Source: Enterobacteriaceae bacterium 89
GTDB taxonomy: Bacteria; Pseudomonadota; Gammaproteobacteria; Enterobacterales; Enterobacteriaceae
Direction of reading: 5' to 3'
Assembly: GCA_014156375.1 (NCBI GenBank)
Contig: RQJH01000002.1
Span: forward strand, 1,208,331-1,272,330
Length of the DNA: 64,000 bases
Made by a program: the position numbers and the translations under genes. Position 1 is the first letter of the stretch, and each line of letters starts with the position of its first letter. Positions 45,599 through 56,405 of this stretch are shown piece after piece. Below the pieces are notes generated by a model. The model saw only the letters and a list, made by a program, of their open reading frames with translations. It had not been told where the DNA came from and ran no database searches.

Positions 45599-47056
45599 GT
45601 GTCTGAACTGTCTCAACTGTCCCCGCAGCCGCTGTGGGACATTTTTGCCAAAATCTGCTCCATTCCACACCCGTCCTATCACGAAGAACAGCTTGCCGAA
45701 CACATCATGGGCTGGGCGAAGGAAAAAGGTCTGCATGCAGAGCGCGACCAGGTTGGCAACATCCTGATCCGTAAAGGCGCAACGGCGGGAATGGAAAACC
45801 GCAAACCGGTTGTCATGCAGGCGCACCTCGATATGGTGCCGCAGAAAAACAACGACACCGTACACGATTTCACTAAAGATCCGATTCAGCCGTACATCGA
45901 CGGCGAGTGGGTAAAAGCACGCGGCACCACCCTGGGTGCGGATAACGGCATCGGTATGGCTTCTGCCCTGGCGGTACTGGCGGATGATTCCGTTGAGCAC
46001 GGCCCGCTGGAAGTGCTGCTGACCATGACCGAAGAAGCAGGAATGGACGGCGCATTCGGTCTGCAGGCTGGCTGGCTGCAGGCGGATATCTTGATCAACA
46101 CCGACTCCGAAGAAGAAGGTGAGATCTACATGGGCTGCGCAGGCGGCATCGATTTCATCACCACTCTGCCGCTGTCCCGTGAAGCAGTACCTGCTGGCTT
46201 CGAGAGCTTCAAGCTGACGCTGAAAGGCCTGAAGGGCGGCCACTCCGGCGGCGACATCCATCTGGGTCTCGGCAACGCTAACAAACTGCTGGCACGCTTC
46301 CTGGCGGGCCACGCGGCTGAGCTGGATCTGCGTCTGGTTGATTTCAACGGCGGCACCCTGCGCAACGCTATTCCTCGTGAAGCGTTCGCGACCGTAGCCG
46401 TCCCTGCGGCGAAAGCAGACGAGCTGAAAAAACTGGCTAACGTTTATCTGGATATCCTGAAAAACGAACTGTCAGCGAAAGAGAAGAACCTGACCGTGGT
46501 GCTGGAATCCGTGACTGCGGATAAAGCCGCGCTGACCACTCAGTCCCGCGACAGCTTTATTCAGCTGCTGAATGCCACCCCGAACGGCGTGATCCGCAAC
46601 TCTGACGTAGCAAAAGGCGTGGTGGAAACCTCCCTGAACGTCGGCGTGGTGAGCATGCATGACGACAACGTGGAAATCATCTGCCTGATCCGTTCCCTGA
46701 TCGACAGCGGCAAAGACTACGTGGTGAGCATGCTGGAGTCTCTGGGCAAAATGGCCGGCGCGAAGACCGCACCGAAAGGCGGCTACCCAGGTTGGCAGCC
46801 AGACGCGAACTCTCCGGTGATGCACCTGGTGCGTGAAACCTATCAGCGTCTGTTCAACAAAACCCCGAACATCCAGGTGATCCACGCGGGTCTGGAATGC
46901 GGCCTGTTCAAGAAACCTTACCCAGACATGGACATGGTTTCCATTGGCCCAACCATTACCGGTCCTCACTCTCCGGATGAGCAGGTTCATATCGAAAGCG
47001 TGGGCCAGTACTGGATCCTGCTGACTGAACTGCTGAAATCTATTCCGGCTAAGTAA
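45599..47056 (+). CDS. pepD: aminoacyl-histidine dipeptidase (peptidase D)
   Basis: Cytoplasmic zinc peptidase of family M20 that cleaves Xaa-His and other dipeptides. 485 residues. Metal and catalytic motifs: QAHLDMVPQ (His, Asp), GADNGIGMA (bridging Asp), TEEAGMDGA (Glu pair), NTDSEEEG (Asp) and the late GPHSPDE (His). GTG 45599 is the start, with AAGGAG upstream, as in E. coli. It is closed by a strong terminator embedded in a BIME. Confidence 0.97.
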   Translation: MSELSQLSPQPLWDIFAKICSIPHPSYHEEQLAEHIMGWAKEKGLHAERDQVGNILIRKGATAGMENRKPVVMQAHLDMVPQKNNDTVHDFTKDPIQPYIDGEWVKARGTTLGADNGIGMASALAVLADDSVEHGPLEVLLTMTEEAGMDGAFGLQAGWLQADILINTDSEEEGEIYMGCAGGIDFITTLPLSREAVPAGFESFKLTLKGLKGGHSGGDIHLGLGNANKLLARFLAGHAAELDLRLVDFNGGTLRNAIPREAFATVAVPAAKADELKKLANVYLDILKNELSAKEKNLTVVLESVTADKAALTTQSRDSFIQLLNATPNGVIRNSDVAKGVVETSLNVGVVSMHDDNVEIICLIRSLIDSGKDYVVSMLESLGKMAGAKTAPKGGYPGWQPDANSPVMHLVRETYQRLFNKTPNIQVIHAGLECGLFKKPYPDMDMVSIGPTITGPHSPDEQVHIESVGQYWILLTELLKSIPAK

Positions 47057-47071
47057 GTTAAATAACAGATT

Positions 47072-47182
47072 GCCCGGTGGCGCTGCGCTGACCGGACCTA
47101 CAAAAACCTCCTGCATGGGAGGTTTTTTTTTGGGGGGATTGAGAGGCAAACGTAGGTCCATGCAAGCGAAGCGCCGCCGGGC
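47072..47182. repeat. BIME flanking the pepD terminator
   Basis: REP unit 47072-47101 (begins GCCCGGTGGCGCTGCGCTGA) and an inverted unit 47152-47182 (ends AAGCGCCGCCGGGC) on either side of the pepD terminator, between convergent pepD and dinB. Confidence 0.9.
47102..47131 (+). terminator. pepD terminator
   Basis: AAAAACCTCC (47102-47111), loop TGCATG, GGAGGTTTTT (47118-47127), in a T9 run. Confidence 0.92.
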
Positions 47183-47188
47183 AGTTTT

Positions 47189-48247
47189 TTAAAGCCCCAA
47201 TAGCAGCTGCCGTTCAAGCTGCGGATCGAGCAGCGTCACATGTAACCCCACCAGCCTTACTCCGCGCCCGCCGCGTCTTTCCTGCCAGGCTTTATAGGCT
47301 GTGGCCACTAAATCATCCTGATTGAGTTTCGGCCAGACGTGTTCCTGAGTCGTTTGCTGGAAGTCATTAAATTTAAGCTTGATGCCCTGACGAGCGATGA
47401 GTAAATCCGGCTTTACCTTGGCCAGACGGCGTTCCAGCTCCGGATAGAGTTGGCCGGTGATGATCGCCTCGCAATCTGCCCATTCGTGAATATCTTCGAG
47501 TAGCGTGCGCTCTACGCCGACGGATTTACGCAGACGTTCACTATTGACGTCGCGTTCATCAATGCCGTTGCTGCGTTCCCATAACACACGGCCAAATTTA
47601 CCGAAGCGCTTAAGCAGCATGGCAAGATCGCTGTTTTGCACGTCTTCGCAGGTGCGTAATCCCATGCCTTCCAGCTTTGCGGCAGAAACTTTGCCGACGC
47701 CAGGAATTTTGGCCAGCGACAGCGTTTTCAGAAACGCAGGAACTTCATCGGGGGTTATCACGTATTGCCCGTTGGGCTTATTCAGGTCAGAGGCAATCTT
47801 GGCAAGGAACTTCACCGGCGCAACACCGGCGGAGGCAGTTAGATCCAGCTCTTTGTGGATCGTTCTGCGGATCTCTTCAGCCATTAATGTCGCAGAGCCG
47901 TGGCAGTGTACGCTGTCGGAAACGTCCAGATAGGCTTCATCCAGCGATAACGGTTCAATCAGTGAGGTGTAGCGGGAGAAGATTTCACGGATATGCGCAG
48001 AGGCCTCTTTGTAAGCCTCAAAACGTCCGGGAAGCAGTTTCAGATGAGGACAAAGCTTAAGCGCCATCGCAGTAGGCATGGCGCTACGCACGCCAAACTT
48101 ACGCGCAGGATAGTTCGCGGTGCTGATAACGCCACGCTGGATCCTGCTGCCGCCAATCGCAATGGGAATGTCACGCAGGGCTGGATTATCCCGCATTTCT
48201 ACTGCGGCAAAAAAGCAGTCCATATCGACATGAATAATTTTGCGCAT
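47189..48247 (-). CDS. dinB: DNA polymerase IV
   Basis: Y-family translesion polymerase induced in the SOS response. 352 residues (E. coli 351). The catalytic acidic residues are in [12 protein letters not shown] (about 5-16) and [11 protein letters not shown] (about 102-112); the helix-hairpin-helix is [17 protein letters not shown]. The last residues QLLLGL form the beta-clamp-binding peptide. A LexA box lies just upstream. Confidence 0.97.
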   Translation of the reverse strand: MRKIIHVDMDCFFAAVEMRDNPALRDIPIAIGGSRIQRGVISTANYPARKFGVRSAMPTAMALKLCPHLKLLPGRFEAYKEASAHIREIFSRYTSLIEPLSLDEAYLDVSDSVHCHGSATLMAEEIRRTIHKELDLTASAGVAPVKFLAKIASDLNKPNGQYVITPDEVPAFLKTLSLAKIPGVGKVSAAKLEGMGLRTCEDVQNSDLAMLLKRFGKFGRVLWERSNGIDERDVNSERLRKSVGVERTLLEDIHEWADCEAIITGQLYPELERRLAKVKPDLLIARQGIKLKFNDFQQTTQEHVWPKLNQDDLVATAYKAWQERRGGRGVRLVGLHVTLLDPQLERQLLLGL

Positions 48248-48263
48248 ACTTCCCCTCCGATGA

Positions 48264-48283
48264 TACTGGACAAGTATACAGTA
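48264..48283. promoter_or_regulatory. LexA box of dinB
   Basis: CTGGACAAGTATACAG (48266-48281) is CTG-N10-CAG; on the minus strand CTGTATACTTGTCCAG, almost the E. coli dinB SOS box. Confidence 0.85.
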
Positions 48284-48317
48284 AAATTATGAGTACTGAG
48301 AAGTGTCGGATGAAACT

Positions 48318-48387
48318 GCCGGGTGGCGGCTACGCCTTACCCGGCCTACAAGATCCGTAGGTCCGCGCAAGCGCAGCGCCGCCGGGC
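48318..48387. repeat. BIME between dinB and nqrM
   Basis: REP unit 48318-48349 (begins GCCGGGTGGCGGCTACGCC) and inverted unit 48357-48387 (ends GCAGCGCCGCCGGGC), behind nqrM and upstream of dinB. Confidence 0.9.
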
Positions 48388-48391
48388 ATAA

Positions 48392-48610
48392 TTACAAAAT
48401 CCGGTTCTGCTGATTCCGTGCTTCCCGCGCCATCCGCTTCTTACGTGCATCGCAGGGTTCCGGGCAGTCGCAGACTTTCTCCAGCCCCAGCGAAGAAATC
48501 CCGCCGCAGCTTCCCTGGATGCTTTTACGCTTTACCAGGTAACCCAGCGACATGCCGAACACCACCAGCACAAACACCGCAAAGGTCGCGAGAAATACCG
48601 TCAGCATCAT
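48392..48610 (-). CDS. nqrM: Na+-NQR maturation protein NqrM
   Basis: A 72-residue membrane protein (DUF539) needed to deliver the iron for the Fe centre of Na+-translocating NADH:quinone reductase. One membrane helix (about 3-24) and four conserved cysteines in SCGGISSLGLEKVCDCPEPC. ATG 48610 overlaps the nqrF stop by one base; a second ATG follows directly (48607). Last gene of the nqr operon. Confidence 0.93.
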   Translation of the reverse strand: MMLTVFLATFAVFVLVVFGMSLGYLVKRKSIQGSCGGISSLGLEKVCDCPEPCDARKKRMAREARNQQNRIL

Positions 48611-49833
48611 CAGCCTCCAAAATCGTCCAGCATGATGTTTTCATCCTCCACGCCCAAATCTTTCAGCATTCGGATCACCGCCGCGTTCATCACCGGCGGC
48701 CCGCACATGTAAAACTCACAGTCTTCCGGCGCAGCGTGGTTTTTTAGGTAGTTTTCATACAGCACGTTGTGGATGAACCCGGTGTGACCCGTCCAGTTGT
48801 CTTCCGGCTGCGGATCGGACAGCGCCACGTGGAAGGTAAAGTTCGTATTTTCCCGCGCCAGCTGCTCAAACTCATCGTCATAGAACATTTCGCGCAGTGA
48901 ACGCGCGCCGTACCAGAAGCTGATTTTACGCTTGCTGCCCAGCCGTTTGAGCTGGTCGAAAATATGTGAACGCATCGGCGCCATTCCGGCTCCGCCGCCG
49001 ATAAACACCATTTCCGCGTCAGTCTCTTTGGCAAAGAACTCGCCAAACGGCCCGGAGATGGTGACCTTGTCGCCCGCTTTCAGAGACCAGATGTAAGAGG
49101 ACATGATCCCCGGTGGCGCATTCGGCGCGGAAGGCGGCGGCGTAGCGATACGCACGTTGAGCATAATGATGCCCTTCTCTTCCGGGTAGTTCGCCATCGA
49201 ATACGCACGCAGCGTCGGCTCTTTCACATCCGAAACGTAGCGGAACAGGTTGAATTTATCCCAGTCGCCCCGGTATTCATCCGGCACGTCAAAATCGGCA
49301 TAGGCCACTTTGTGGGACGGGCATTCGATCTGAATATAGCCGCCCGCGCGGAACGGCACGCTTTCCCCTGCCGGGATCGCCAGCTTCAGCTCTTTAATGA
49401 AAGTCGCTTTGTTATCGTTAGAGATAACCTCGCACTCCCATTTTTTCACCCCGAAGATCTCTTCCGGCAGCTCGATTTTCATGTCCTGACGCACCGCTAC
49501 CTGACAGGCCAGACGGCAGCCCTCTTTCGCTTCACGTTTCGTGATGTGCGAAAGCTCGGTTGGCAGAATATCGCCGCCGCCCTCTTTCACTTTCACCCGG
49601 CACTGACCGCAGGAGCCACCGCCGCCGCACGCGGAAGAAACAAAAATCCCGTTGCTGGAGAGTGTGTTCAGCAGCTTGTCGCCCGCCGGGGTGCGAATCT
49701 GTTTATCCGCTTCATTGTTGATTTCAATGATCACGTCGCCGGAGTTCACCAGCTTCGCGCGCGCCGCCAGAATCAGCAGCGACAACACCAGCACGATCAG
49801 CGTGAACATCACCACGCCAAGAATAATTTCCAT
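48610..49833 (-). CDS. nqrF: Na+-NQR subunit F (NADH dehydrogenase subunit)
   Basis: Takes electrons from NADH and passes them via FAD and a 2Fe-2S centre into the complex. 407 residues: N-terminal helix (about 4-24), ferredoxin domain with cluster cysteines in [14 protein letters not shown] and GCRLACQ, then FAD-binding (RAYSMANYP, about 210-220) and NADH-binding domain ([13 protein letters not shown]; late [12 protein letters not shown]). The start is 10 bp behind nqrE. Confidence 0.97.
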   Translation of the reverse strand: MEIILGVVMFTLIVLVLSLLILAARAKLVNSGDVIIEINNEADKQIRTPAGDKLLNTLSSNGIFVSSACGGGGSCGQCRVKVKEGGGDILPTELSHITKREAKEGCRLACQVAVRQDMKIELPEEIFGVKKWECEVISNDNKATFIKELKLAIPAGESVPFRAGGYIQIECPSHKVAYADFDVPDEYRGDWDKFNLFRYVSDVKEPTLRAYSMANYPEEKGIIMLNVRIATPPPSAPNAPPGIMSSYIWSLKAGDKVTISGPFGEFFAKETDAEMVFIGGGAGMAPMRSHIFDQLKRLGSKRKISFWYGARSLREMFYDDEFEQLARENTNFTFHVALSDPQPEDNWTGHTGFIHNVLYENYLKNHAAPEDCEFYMCGPPVMNAAVIRMLKDLGVEDENIMLDDFGG

Positions 49834-49843
49834 TATTGCGCCC

Positions 49844-50440
49844 TTATAGCTGCACGCCGGAGAACGACATAAAGCCTAATGCCATCAGTCCGGTGGTGAT
49901 AAAGGTGATCCCTAAGCCGCGCAGTCCTGCGGGCACGTTGGCGTATTTCATTTTCTCGCGGATCCCCGCCATCGCCACAATTGCCAGCATCCAGCCGATG
50001 CCAGAGCCAAAGCCGTAGACGATCGATTCCGGGAAGTTGTAGTCACGCTGCACCATGAAGGAGACACCGCCAAAAATGGCGCAGTTCACGGCAATCAGCG
50101 GCAGGAAGATCCCCAGCGCGTTGTACAGCGACGGGAAGTACTTATCGAGGATCATCTCGAGGATCTGCACCAGCGCCGCAATCACCCCGATAAAGGTGAT
50201 GAAGTTGAGGAAGCTCAGATCCACGCCTTCCACCAGCGCCCCGTCACGCAAAACCAGGTTGTAGATAAGATTGTTCACCGGAACGGAAATGCCCAGCACC
50301 ACGGTGACCGCCACGCCAAGACCAAACGCGGTGGAGACTTTCTTCGATACCGCAAGGAAAGTACACATGCCGAGGAAGAAGGCCAGCGCCATGTTTTCCA
50401 CAAACACCGCGCGAACAAAAAGACTGATGTAATGAGCCAT
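49844..50440 (-). CDS. nqrE: Na+-NQR subunit E
   Basis: A 198-residue integral membrane subunit with six helices, related to NqrD and RnfA/RnfE. The conserved [14 protein letters not shown] segment carries the Cys that with its partner in NqrD binds the intramembrane Fe centre; NCAIFGG is the second Cys-bearing part. Six bp behind nqrD. Confidence 0.97.
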   Translation of the reverse strand: MAHYISLFVRAVFVENMALAFFLGMCTFLAVSKKVSTAFGLGVAVTVVLGISVPVNNLIYNLVLRDGALVEGVDLSFLNFITFIGVIAALVQILEMILDKYFPSLYNALGIFLPLIAVNCAIFGGVSFMVQRDYNFPESIVYGFGSGIGWMLAIVAMAGIREKMKYANVPAGLRGLGITFITTGLMALGFMSFSGVQL

Positions 50441-50446
50441 AGTCGG

Positions 50447-51085
50447 TTACTCCTTCTCCTGCTGTTCCGGCTTCCAGCTGCGCAGCGCCCAGATAAGCAA
50501 ACCGATGATGAAAAACGCGCTTGGAGCCAGCAGGAACAGACCGTTCGGCTGATACCAGCCGCCGTTCTGCACGGTTTGCAGCACGGTGATGCCAAACAGT
50601 TTGCCGCTGCCAATCAGCTCGCGCAGGAAGCCGACAATCATCAGGATCGCGCCATAGCCCAGACCGTTGCCGATGCCGTCCATGAAGCTCGCCAGCGGCG
50701 GCGCTTTCATCGCGTACGCTTCCGCGCGGCCCATCACGATACAGTTAGTGATGATAAGCCCAACGAACACCGACAGCTGCTTTGACGTTTCATAAGCGAA
50801 CGCGCGCAGCAGCTGATCGACCACGATCACCAGCGAGGCGATGATCGCCATCTGCACGATAATGCGCACGCTGTTCGGAATGTGGTGGCGGATCATCGAG
50901 ATAAACATGCTGGAGAACGCCGTCACCAGCGTCACCGCGATGGTCATCACGAAGGCGGTTTCAAGCTTGGTGGTCACCGCCAGCGCCGAACAGACGCCCA
51001 GCACCTGCAGGGCAATCGGGTTGTTGGTGATAAGCGGCCCCACCAGCACCCGTTTTACTTCTTTCATTTCACCGAGTTCAGCCAT
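50447..51085 (-). CDS. nqrD: Na+-NQR subunit D
   Basis: A 212-residue six-helix membrane subunit. [23 protein letters not shown] near the N-terminus and [14 protein letters not shown] hold the two Fe-site cysteines. The start overlaps the nqrC 3' end by 8 bp. Confidence 0.97.
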   Translation of the reverse strand: MAELGEMKEVKRVLVGPLITNNPIALQVLGVCSALAVTTKLETAFVMTIAVTLVTAFSSMFISMIRHHIPNSVRIIVQMAIIASLVIVVDQLLRAFAYETSKQLSVFVGLIITNCIVMGRAEAYAMKAPPLASFMDGIGNGLGYGAILMIVGFLRELIGSGKLFGITVLQTVQNGGWYQPNGLFLLAPSAFFIIGLLIWALRSWKPEQQEKE

Positions 51086-51872
51086 TGTTTAGGCCTCCTT
51101 CACGAATCTGCTTCAGGAAGGGACCAAAGCCCTGCTCCCCCATCCAGAAATCAAAGCTGTGCTGCACGCCGTTGGACGTCAGCGTTGCGCCAGAAAGGCC
51201 GTCAACGGCGTATTCATCACCCTGGCGCGCAGCCCCTTTCACCACTCTCAGCGCAGGCATCCCGTTATCATCCAGTATCTTTTTACCGATGAACTGCTTC
51301 CGCCAGGCCGGATTTTCCACTTCACCGCCGAGTCCCGGGGTTTCCCCCTGGTCGTAGTAAGTGATGCCTTTCACGGTGCGACCGTCGGTGTCCAGCGCCA
51401 CAAACGCGTACATCATCGACCACAGGCCGTTGCCGTAAATCGGCAGCACGACTTCCTGAATCTTTTTCTGCGCGTCTTTCACCAGGTAGATTTCCACCAC
51501 ATTGCTGCGGCGCTTGATGCCCGCCGGATCCTGATTCGCTTCCAGCTGTACGCTTTGCGCCGGATCTTTCAGCGCCAGCCCCTGGTTAAACGTAGCCGGG
51601 TCTTTGTCCAGCAAATCGCCGCTTTTCAGATCCAGTAGCTTCGGGGTGATGCGCTCGGCAAATACCGACGCCACTTCATCCTGCTTCATATCCGGCTGCA
51701 TCAGCCCGGCGACGGACAGAATGTTGCGCTGTTTATCCAGCGCCCGCTGCTCCTGCTGACGGGACTTAAGCCCGACCGCAGAGCCTGCCACCACAACCGA
51801 GCACACCAGGCAAAGCACCAGCACCACCAGCAGCGTTTTGCCGATGCTATCGTTACTTTTCACTTCAGCCAC
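51078..51872 (-). CDS. nqrC: Na+-NQR subunit C (FMN-binding)
   Basis: A 264-residue subunit with one N-terminal helix (about 12-33) and a periplasmic FMN domain. The covalent FMN-threonine is in the SGAT motif ([15 protein letters not shown]), normally loaded by ApbE. The start is GTG 51872 with GGAGGA eight bases upstream, inside the nqrB 3' end (8-bp overlap). Confidence 0.96.
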   Translation of the reverse strand: MAEVKSNDSIGKTLLVVLVLCLVCSVVVAGSAVGLKSRQQEQRALDKQRNILSVAGLMQPDMKQDEVASVFAERITPKLLDLKSGDLLDKDPATFNQGLALKDPAQSVQLEANQDPAGIKRRSNVVEIYLVKDAQKKIQEVVLPIYGNGLWSMMYAFVALDTDGRTVKGITYYDQGETPGLGGEVENPAWRKQFIGKKILDDNGMPALRVVKGAARQGDEYAVDGLSGATLTSNGVQHSFDFWMGEQGFGPFLKQIREGGLNNG

Positions 51873-53103
51873 GCGACTTCCTCCGCTTGATGTTGGCCTG
51901 CACCACCAGATAATCGAACAGTGGTGCGAACAGGTTGGCGAACAGGATCGCCAGCATCATCCCTTCCGGATATGCCGGGTTCACCACGCGGATCAGCACG
52001 CACATCGCACCAATCAGCACGCCATAGGCCCATTTCCCTTTATCCGTAAACGACGCCGACACCGGGTCGGTTGCCATAAACATCATCCCGAAGGCAAAGC
52101 CGCCCAGCACCAGATGCCAGTACCACGGCATGGCGAACATTGGGTTAGTGGCTGAGCCGACAAAGTTAAACAGCGTGGCGGTGGCAATCATGCCGAGCAT
52201 CACCCCTGCGACAATGCGCCAGGACGCGACGCGACCAAAAATAATGATCGCCCCACCAAGCAGGATCATCAGGGTGGAAACTTCGCCAATCGAGCCTGGA
52301 ATATTCCCGAGGAAAGCATCCATCCACGTCACCGGCTGACCGGTGGCAACGTTCACCAACGCCTCGCCGCCGTGGCTCGCCCACTGTGAAAGCGGGGTTG
52401 CGCCGGAGAAGCCATCTGCAGCCGTCCATACCAGATCACCGGAGATTTGCGCCGGATAGGCGAAGAACAGGAAGGCGCGCCCTGCAAGTGCCGGGTTGAG
52501 GAAGTTACGCCCGGTGCCGCCGAATATCTCTTTGGCAATCACCACCCCGAAGCTGATGCCCAGCGCGGCCTGCCACAGCGGCATGGTCGGCGGGACAATC
52601 AGCGCAAACAGAATTGAGGTAACGAAGAAGCCTTCGTTGATTTCATGTTTGCGGATGATGGCGAACAGGACTTCCCAGAACCCGCCGACGATGAACACCG
52701 TGAGGTAAATGGGCAGGAAGAATACCGCGCCTAATCCCATCATGCTCAGCCAGCCCGCATCTGCGCCAAAGTTGACGCCGATAGCCTGCGCCACGCTGTA
52801 GTGCCAGTGGCTGGCAATCACCTGCTGCAGCTGTTCTGCGCCATACAGTTTGTGCAGCGCGGGAATGGTTTGCAGGCCGACGTTGTACATGCCCCAGAAC
52901 ATCGCCGGGAATACCGCCAGCCACACAAGAATCATCATACGCTTGAGGTCAATAGCGTCGCGCACGTGCGCTGCGCCTTTGGTGACCAAACCCGGCGTGT
53001 AGAAGATGGTCGCTGCCGCTTCATACAGCGGGTAGTACTTTTCCAGTTTGCCGCCGTGAGTAAAGTGCGGCTCCATTTTTTCCAGCAGATTTTTCAGACC
53101 CAT
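51865..53103 (-). CDS. nqrB: Na+-NQR subunit B (FMN/riboflavin and quinone-binding)
   Basis: A 412-residue membrane subunit with about ten helices, carrying a covalent FMN on the Thr of SGATPLSQ ([14 protein letters not shown]), and part of the Na+ path and quinone site. ATG 53103 has AGGAAGG seven bases upstream and fits the family start (MGLKN); the GTG one codon earlier is less likely. Four bp behind nqrA. Confidence 0.96.
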   Translation of the reverse strand: MGLKNLLEKMEPHFTHGGKLEKYYPLYEAAATIFYTPGLVTKGAAHVRDAIDLKRMMILVWLAVFPAMFWGMYNVGLQTIPALHKLYGAEQLQQVIASHWHYSVAQAIGVNFGADAGWLSMMGLGAVFFLPIYLTVFIVGGFWEVLFAIIRKHEINEGFFVTSILFALIVPPTMPLWQAALGISFGVVIAKEIFGGTGRNFLNPALAGRAFLFFAYPAQISGDLVWTAADGFSGATPLSQWASHGGEALVNVATGQPVTWMDAFLGNIPGSIGEVSTLMILLGGAIIIFGRVASWRIVAGVMLGMIATATLFNFVGSATNPMFAMPWYWHLVLGGFAFGMMFMATDPVSASFTDKGKWAYGVLIGAMCVLIRVVNPAYPEGMMLAILFANLFAPLFDYLVVQANIKRRKSRG

Positions 53104-53106
53104 CAC

Positions 53107-54450
53107 TTATCCTTCCTGCTCAATGCGGGTGAGAACCTCACGCAGCACCGGACCGTATTCATACTTGGCCGGGCAGACGTAGGTGCAGAGCGCCAGATCT
53201 TCTTCATCGAGTTCAAGACAGCCCAGCGCCTGTGCGCTGTCGGTGTCACCTGCCAGAAGATCGCGCAGCAGCATGGTCGGCAGAATATCGAGCGGCATGA
53301 CGCGCTCGTAGCTGCCAATCGGCACCATCGCCCGCTCGCCGCCGTTGGTATCGGTGGAGAAGCTGAACAGCTTGCGTTTGAGGAAATGACCCAGCGTGGT
53401 GCGCGTGACGGAGAATTTCTCTTTCCCCGGCATCACCCAACCGAAGAGCTCTTTTTCGCGCCCTTCCTTCACTACGCTCACCTGTAGGTGATAACGACCG
53501 AGATACGCATACGGCCCCTGTGCGTGAGTTCCGCTGAGTACGGAACCGGAGATAACGCGGTTTTCACCTTCCAGCAGTTCACCGGCCACCAGCTGCTCAA
53601 GGCTTGCGCCTGTCAGCGTCTTCACCAGCCGCGGTGAACTCACCTGTGGCCCGGCAAGCGCAATCACTCGCTCAGTCCACAGCTCACCTTCAAGGAACAG
53701 CTTGCCGACGGCGATCGCATCCTGATAACTCAAATGCCAGACCTGCTTGTTGAGGCTGACCGGCTCAAGGAAGTGGATATGCGTGCCCGGCAGGCCCGCC
53801 GGATGCGGCCCGGTGAATTCATTGAACGTCACCTGGCCTACGGGATGGCCGCCAAGCTTACCGCCGCTGGCCTGGCAGACGTGGACTTTGCCGTCCGTCA
53901 GGCGTGTCAGCACCGTCAGCCCGGCGTTAAAGGCTTCGCGGTGCTGATAAATAATCGGTTGGGGATCTGCCGCCAGCGGGTTGGTATCCATGGCGGTGAC
54001 GAAAATCGCCGCTGGCACGCTGGCGGGTGCCGGGATTTTACTGAACGGACGAGTGCGCAGACTGGTCCACAGGCCCGATTCCAGCAGCTGCTGCTGGACC
54101 TGCTCGCGTTTCAGCGTGGCCAGTTCGTCTCGCTCAAAGCGAGGGAAACTCAGCGCCTCTTCGCCATCAATATCGATAACCACGGATTGCAGCACCCGGC
54201 GTTCGCCGCGATGAATGGCGCTGACAATGCCGCTGGCAGGCGCAGTAAAGCGCACGCCAGGGTTCTTTTTATCTTCAAACAGCACCTGCCCTTTGCTGAC
54301 GCGGTCGCCTTCCTGGACCGCCATCGACGGGCGCATGCCGATGTAGTCATCGCCCAACACCGCCACGCGCGTGACCGCGGCGCCTTCGGCAATCTGTTGG
54401 GACGGGGTGCCAGCGATGGGCAAATTAAGCCCTTTAGTGATTTTAATCAT
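53107..54450 (-). CDS. nqrA: Na+-NQR subunit A
   Basis: First gene of the operon, a 447-residue peripheral cytoplasmic subunit without membrane helices, possibly quinone-binding. Family features: [33 protein letters not shown] (lipoyl-like half), [23 protein letters not shown] and the late [17 protein letters not shown]. The nqr operon is absent from E. coli and here lies between dinB and dpaA. Confidence 0.97.
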   Translation of the reverse strand: MIKITKGLNLPIAGTPSQQIAEGAAVTRVAVLGDDYIGMRPSMAVQEGDRVSKGQVLFEDKKNPGVRFTAPASGIVSAIHRGERRVLQSVVIDIDGEEALSFPRFERDELATLKREQVQQQLLESGLWTSLRTRPFSKIPAPASVPAAIFVTAMDTNPLAADPQPIIYQHREAFNAGLTVLTRLTDGKVHVCQASGGKLGGHPVGQVTFNEFTGPHPAGLPGTHIHFLEPVSLNKQVWHLSYQDAIAVGKLFLEGELWTERVIALAGPQVSSPRLVKTLTGASLEQLVAGELLEGENRVISGSVLSGTHAQGPYAYLGRYHLQVSVVKEGREKELFGWVMPGKEKFSVTRTTLGHFLKRKLFSFSTDTNGGERAMVPIGSYERVMPLDILPTMLLRDLLAGDTDSAQALGCLELDEEDLALCTYVCPAKYEYGPVLREVLTRIEQEG

Positions 54451-54851
54451 GTCGTTAGCCAGTATCCGTTACTGTCGTGAAACCCAGCGTATTAAGCGTA
54501 AATAAGAAAGGAAAATCCGGTGCCAGAGCGCGCTGCTGGCGACAGTATGAGGTGAGTAAAGCATCCTTTCTTAACCTGGTTTGAGGCGGGGTAAGTTTAC
54601 AGGAAGCAAAAGCCAAACGCAGCCTTTGCGCGGCCCACAGGTCGGTATTTGCGAGCAAATACGCAAAGTTCTGACTGATTGAGGAAAAAAAAGGGTTTAT
54701 AACGTAAAACTATTTTGTAAACCCAGAAGTCCGGACTTGCGAAAAACTTTGGTGATGCTAATGTGAGCGCACCTAATCGAGACAATTCTGATTTCGGTTT
54801 TATTTTGGCCATCCCGGCCCTTCTTCACCGTTTTATCAAGGAACATGTAGT
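54451..54851. other. 401-bp divergent intergenic region (nqrA / dpaA)
   Basis: Must hold the promoters of the nqr operon (minus) and dpaA (plus). No recognisable operator, RNA or repeat. Two short minus-strand frames (54455-54658, 54597-54812) have no family content and are not called. Confidence 0.5.
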
Positions 54852-55592
54852 ATGCGCAAAATCGCATTGTTACTTGCGATGCTGTTGATCCCGTGCGTTT
54901 CTTTTGCCGGTCTGCTTAGCAGTAATAGCCCGTCCACGCCGGTCAGCAAAGAATATAAGCAGCAGCTTATGGGGTCTCCGGTTTATATCCAGATCTTTAA
55001 AGAAGAACGCACCCTTGATCTCTACGTGAAGATGGGCGAGCAGTATCAACTGCTCGACAGCTACAAAATCTGTAATTACTCCGGCGGCTTAGGGCCAAAA
55101 CAGCGGCAGGGTGATTTCAAATCTCCGGAAGGTTTCTACAACGTTTCCCGCAGCCAGCTCAAGCCTGACAGCCGCTTCTATAAAGCCATCAATATCGGCT
55201 TCCCGAACGCCTACGATCAGGCGCACGGCTATGAAGGCAAATACTTGATGATCCACGGTGCCTGCGTGTCGATTGGCTGCTACGCCATGACCGACTCAGG
55301 CATTGATGAGATCTTCCAGTTTGTCACCGGTGCGCTGGTGTTTGGTCAGTCAAACGTGCAGGTAAGCATTTACCCGTTCCGCATGACTGATGCCAACATG
55401 GAACGCCATAAATACTCTTACTACAAAGATTTCTGGTCGCAGCTGAAACCGGGTTATGACTACTTCGAGCAAACTCATAAACCGCCGATGGTTTCTGTGC
55501 AGAACGGACGCTACGTGGTCAGCAAGCCGCTGAGCCACGAAATTCAGCGCTCTCAGCTGGCGTCAAACTACACGCTCCCCGAGACAAAATAA
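54852..55592 (+). CDS. dpaA: LD-transpeptidase-fold amidase DpaA (LdtF, YafK)
   Basis: Periplasmic enzyme of the YkuD fold, 246 residues as in E. coli. Signal peptide about 1-19 ([11 protein letters not shown]). The catalytic motif HG-x-SIGCYAM ([12 protein letters not shown], about 136-147) is intact. In E. coli this enzyme (first called YafK/LdtF) removes Braun lipoprotein from peptidoglycan, opposing the other Ldt enzymes. The 3' end overlaps convergent yafJ by 30 bp. Confidence 0.96.
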   Translation: MRKIALLLAMLLIPCVSFAGLLSSNSPSTPVSKEYKQQLMGSPVYIQIFKEERTLDLYVKMGEQYQLLDSYKICNYSGGLGPKQRQGDFKSPEGFYNVSRSQLKPDSRFYKAINIGFPNAYDQAHGYEGKYLMIHGACVSIGCYAMTDSGIDEIFQFVTGALVFGQSNVQVSIYPFRMTDANMERHKYSYYKDFWSQLKPGYDYFEQTHKPPMVSVQNGRYVVSKPLSHEIQRSQLASNYTLPETK

Positions 55593-56330
55593 CGCCCACT
55601 CGCCTGGCTCAATCTTGTGCCAGGTTTCGTTGCCCGTCAGCGGCTGCGTCGCAATCACGGTGACCACATCATTCGGTGTGGTCTCTCGCTGAAAATCAAT
55701 CTCCACGTCCTGATCCAGTAATGTAGCCACGCCAAACGGCGCCCGACGGGTGATCCAGTAAAGATTGGTCGAGCAGAACGCCATCACGTAGCGCCCATCC
55801 GACAACAGCATGTTGAAGACCCCTTTCTCCCGCAGTTCAGCGGCAAGCGAGGCAATGTATTTGAAGACGCCGGTCATATTGCCGGGCGTACGAGGATAGC
55901 GTGCGGTGAGCTTGTGCAGTAGCCAGCAGAAAGCTTTTTCACTGTCGGTTTCCCCTACAGGGCGGAACTGGCCGGTTTCGAGAGATTTATAGCCCGTCAG
56001 TTGCCCATTGTGCGCGTAGGTCCAGTTGCGGCCCCACAGCTCGCGGGTAAAAGGATGGGTGTTTTCCAGCGCCACTTCGCCGCGATTAGCCTGGCGGATA
56101 TGGGCAATGACAGAACAGGATTTGATGGGGTAGTCCTGTACCAGTTTCGCAATCGGCGACTGGTAGCTGGGCTGAGGATCCTTAAATGTGCGGCAGCCTT
56201 TTCCCTCGTAGAAGGTGATCCCCCAGCCGTCTTTATGCGGGCCGGTGCCTCCCCCGCGCTGAACCAGCCCGGTGAAGCTAAAGCAGATATCCGTTGGCAC
56301 ATTGGCGCTCATCCCGAGCAGTTCACACAT
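55563..56330 (-). CDS. yafJ: class II glutamine amidotransferase YafJ
   Basis: A 255-residue N-terminal-nucleophile amidotransferase-like protein. The catalytic Cys is residue 2 (MCELLGMS), and the substrate-binding [19 protein letters not shown] and the YAHNGQL motif are typical. It has no synthase domain, and the acceptor is unknown. Start as in E. coli. Convergent and overlapping with dpaA. Confidence 0.94.
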   Translation of the reverse strand: MCELLGMSANVPTDICFSFTGLVQRGGGTGPHKDGWGITFYEGKGCRTFKDPQPSYQSPIAKLVQDYPIKSCSVIAHIRQANRGEVALENTHPFTRELWGRNWTYAHNGQLTGYKSLETGQFRPVGETDSEKAFCWLLHKLTARYPRTPGNMTGVFKYIASLAAELREKGVFNMLLSDGRYVMAFCSTNLYWITRRAPFGVATLLDQDVEIDFQRETTPNDVVTVIATQPLTGNETWHKIEPGEWALFCLGERVV

Positions 56331-56365
56331 AGTTCACCTCACACAACGCTACAACAAGGTTCAGC

Positions 56366-56395
56366 GTAGGCCCGGCAAGCGGTGCGCCGCCGGGC
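56366..56395. repeat. single REP unit
   Basis: GTAGGCCCGGCAAGCGGTGC... to GCCGCCGGGC, between gmhA and yafJ on the same strand. Confidence 0.85.
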
Positions 56396-56405
56396 AATGG
56401 CAGGT

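Noticed and set aside
54455..54812. Two small minus-strand frames upstream of nqrA
   Set aside because: No start context or similarity; likely promoter DNA.
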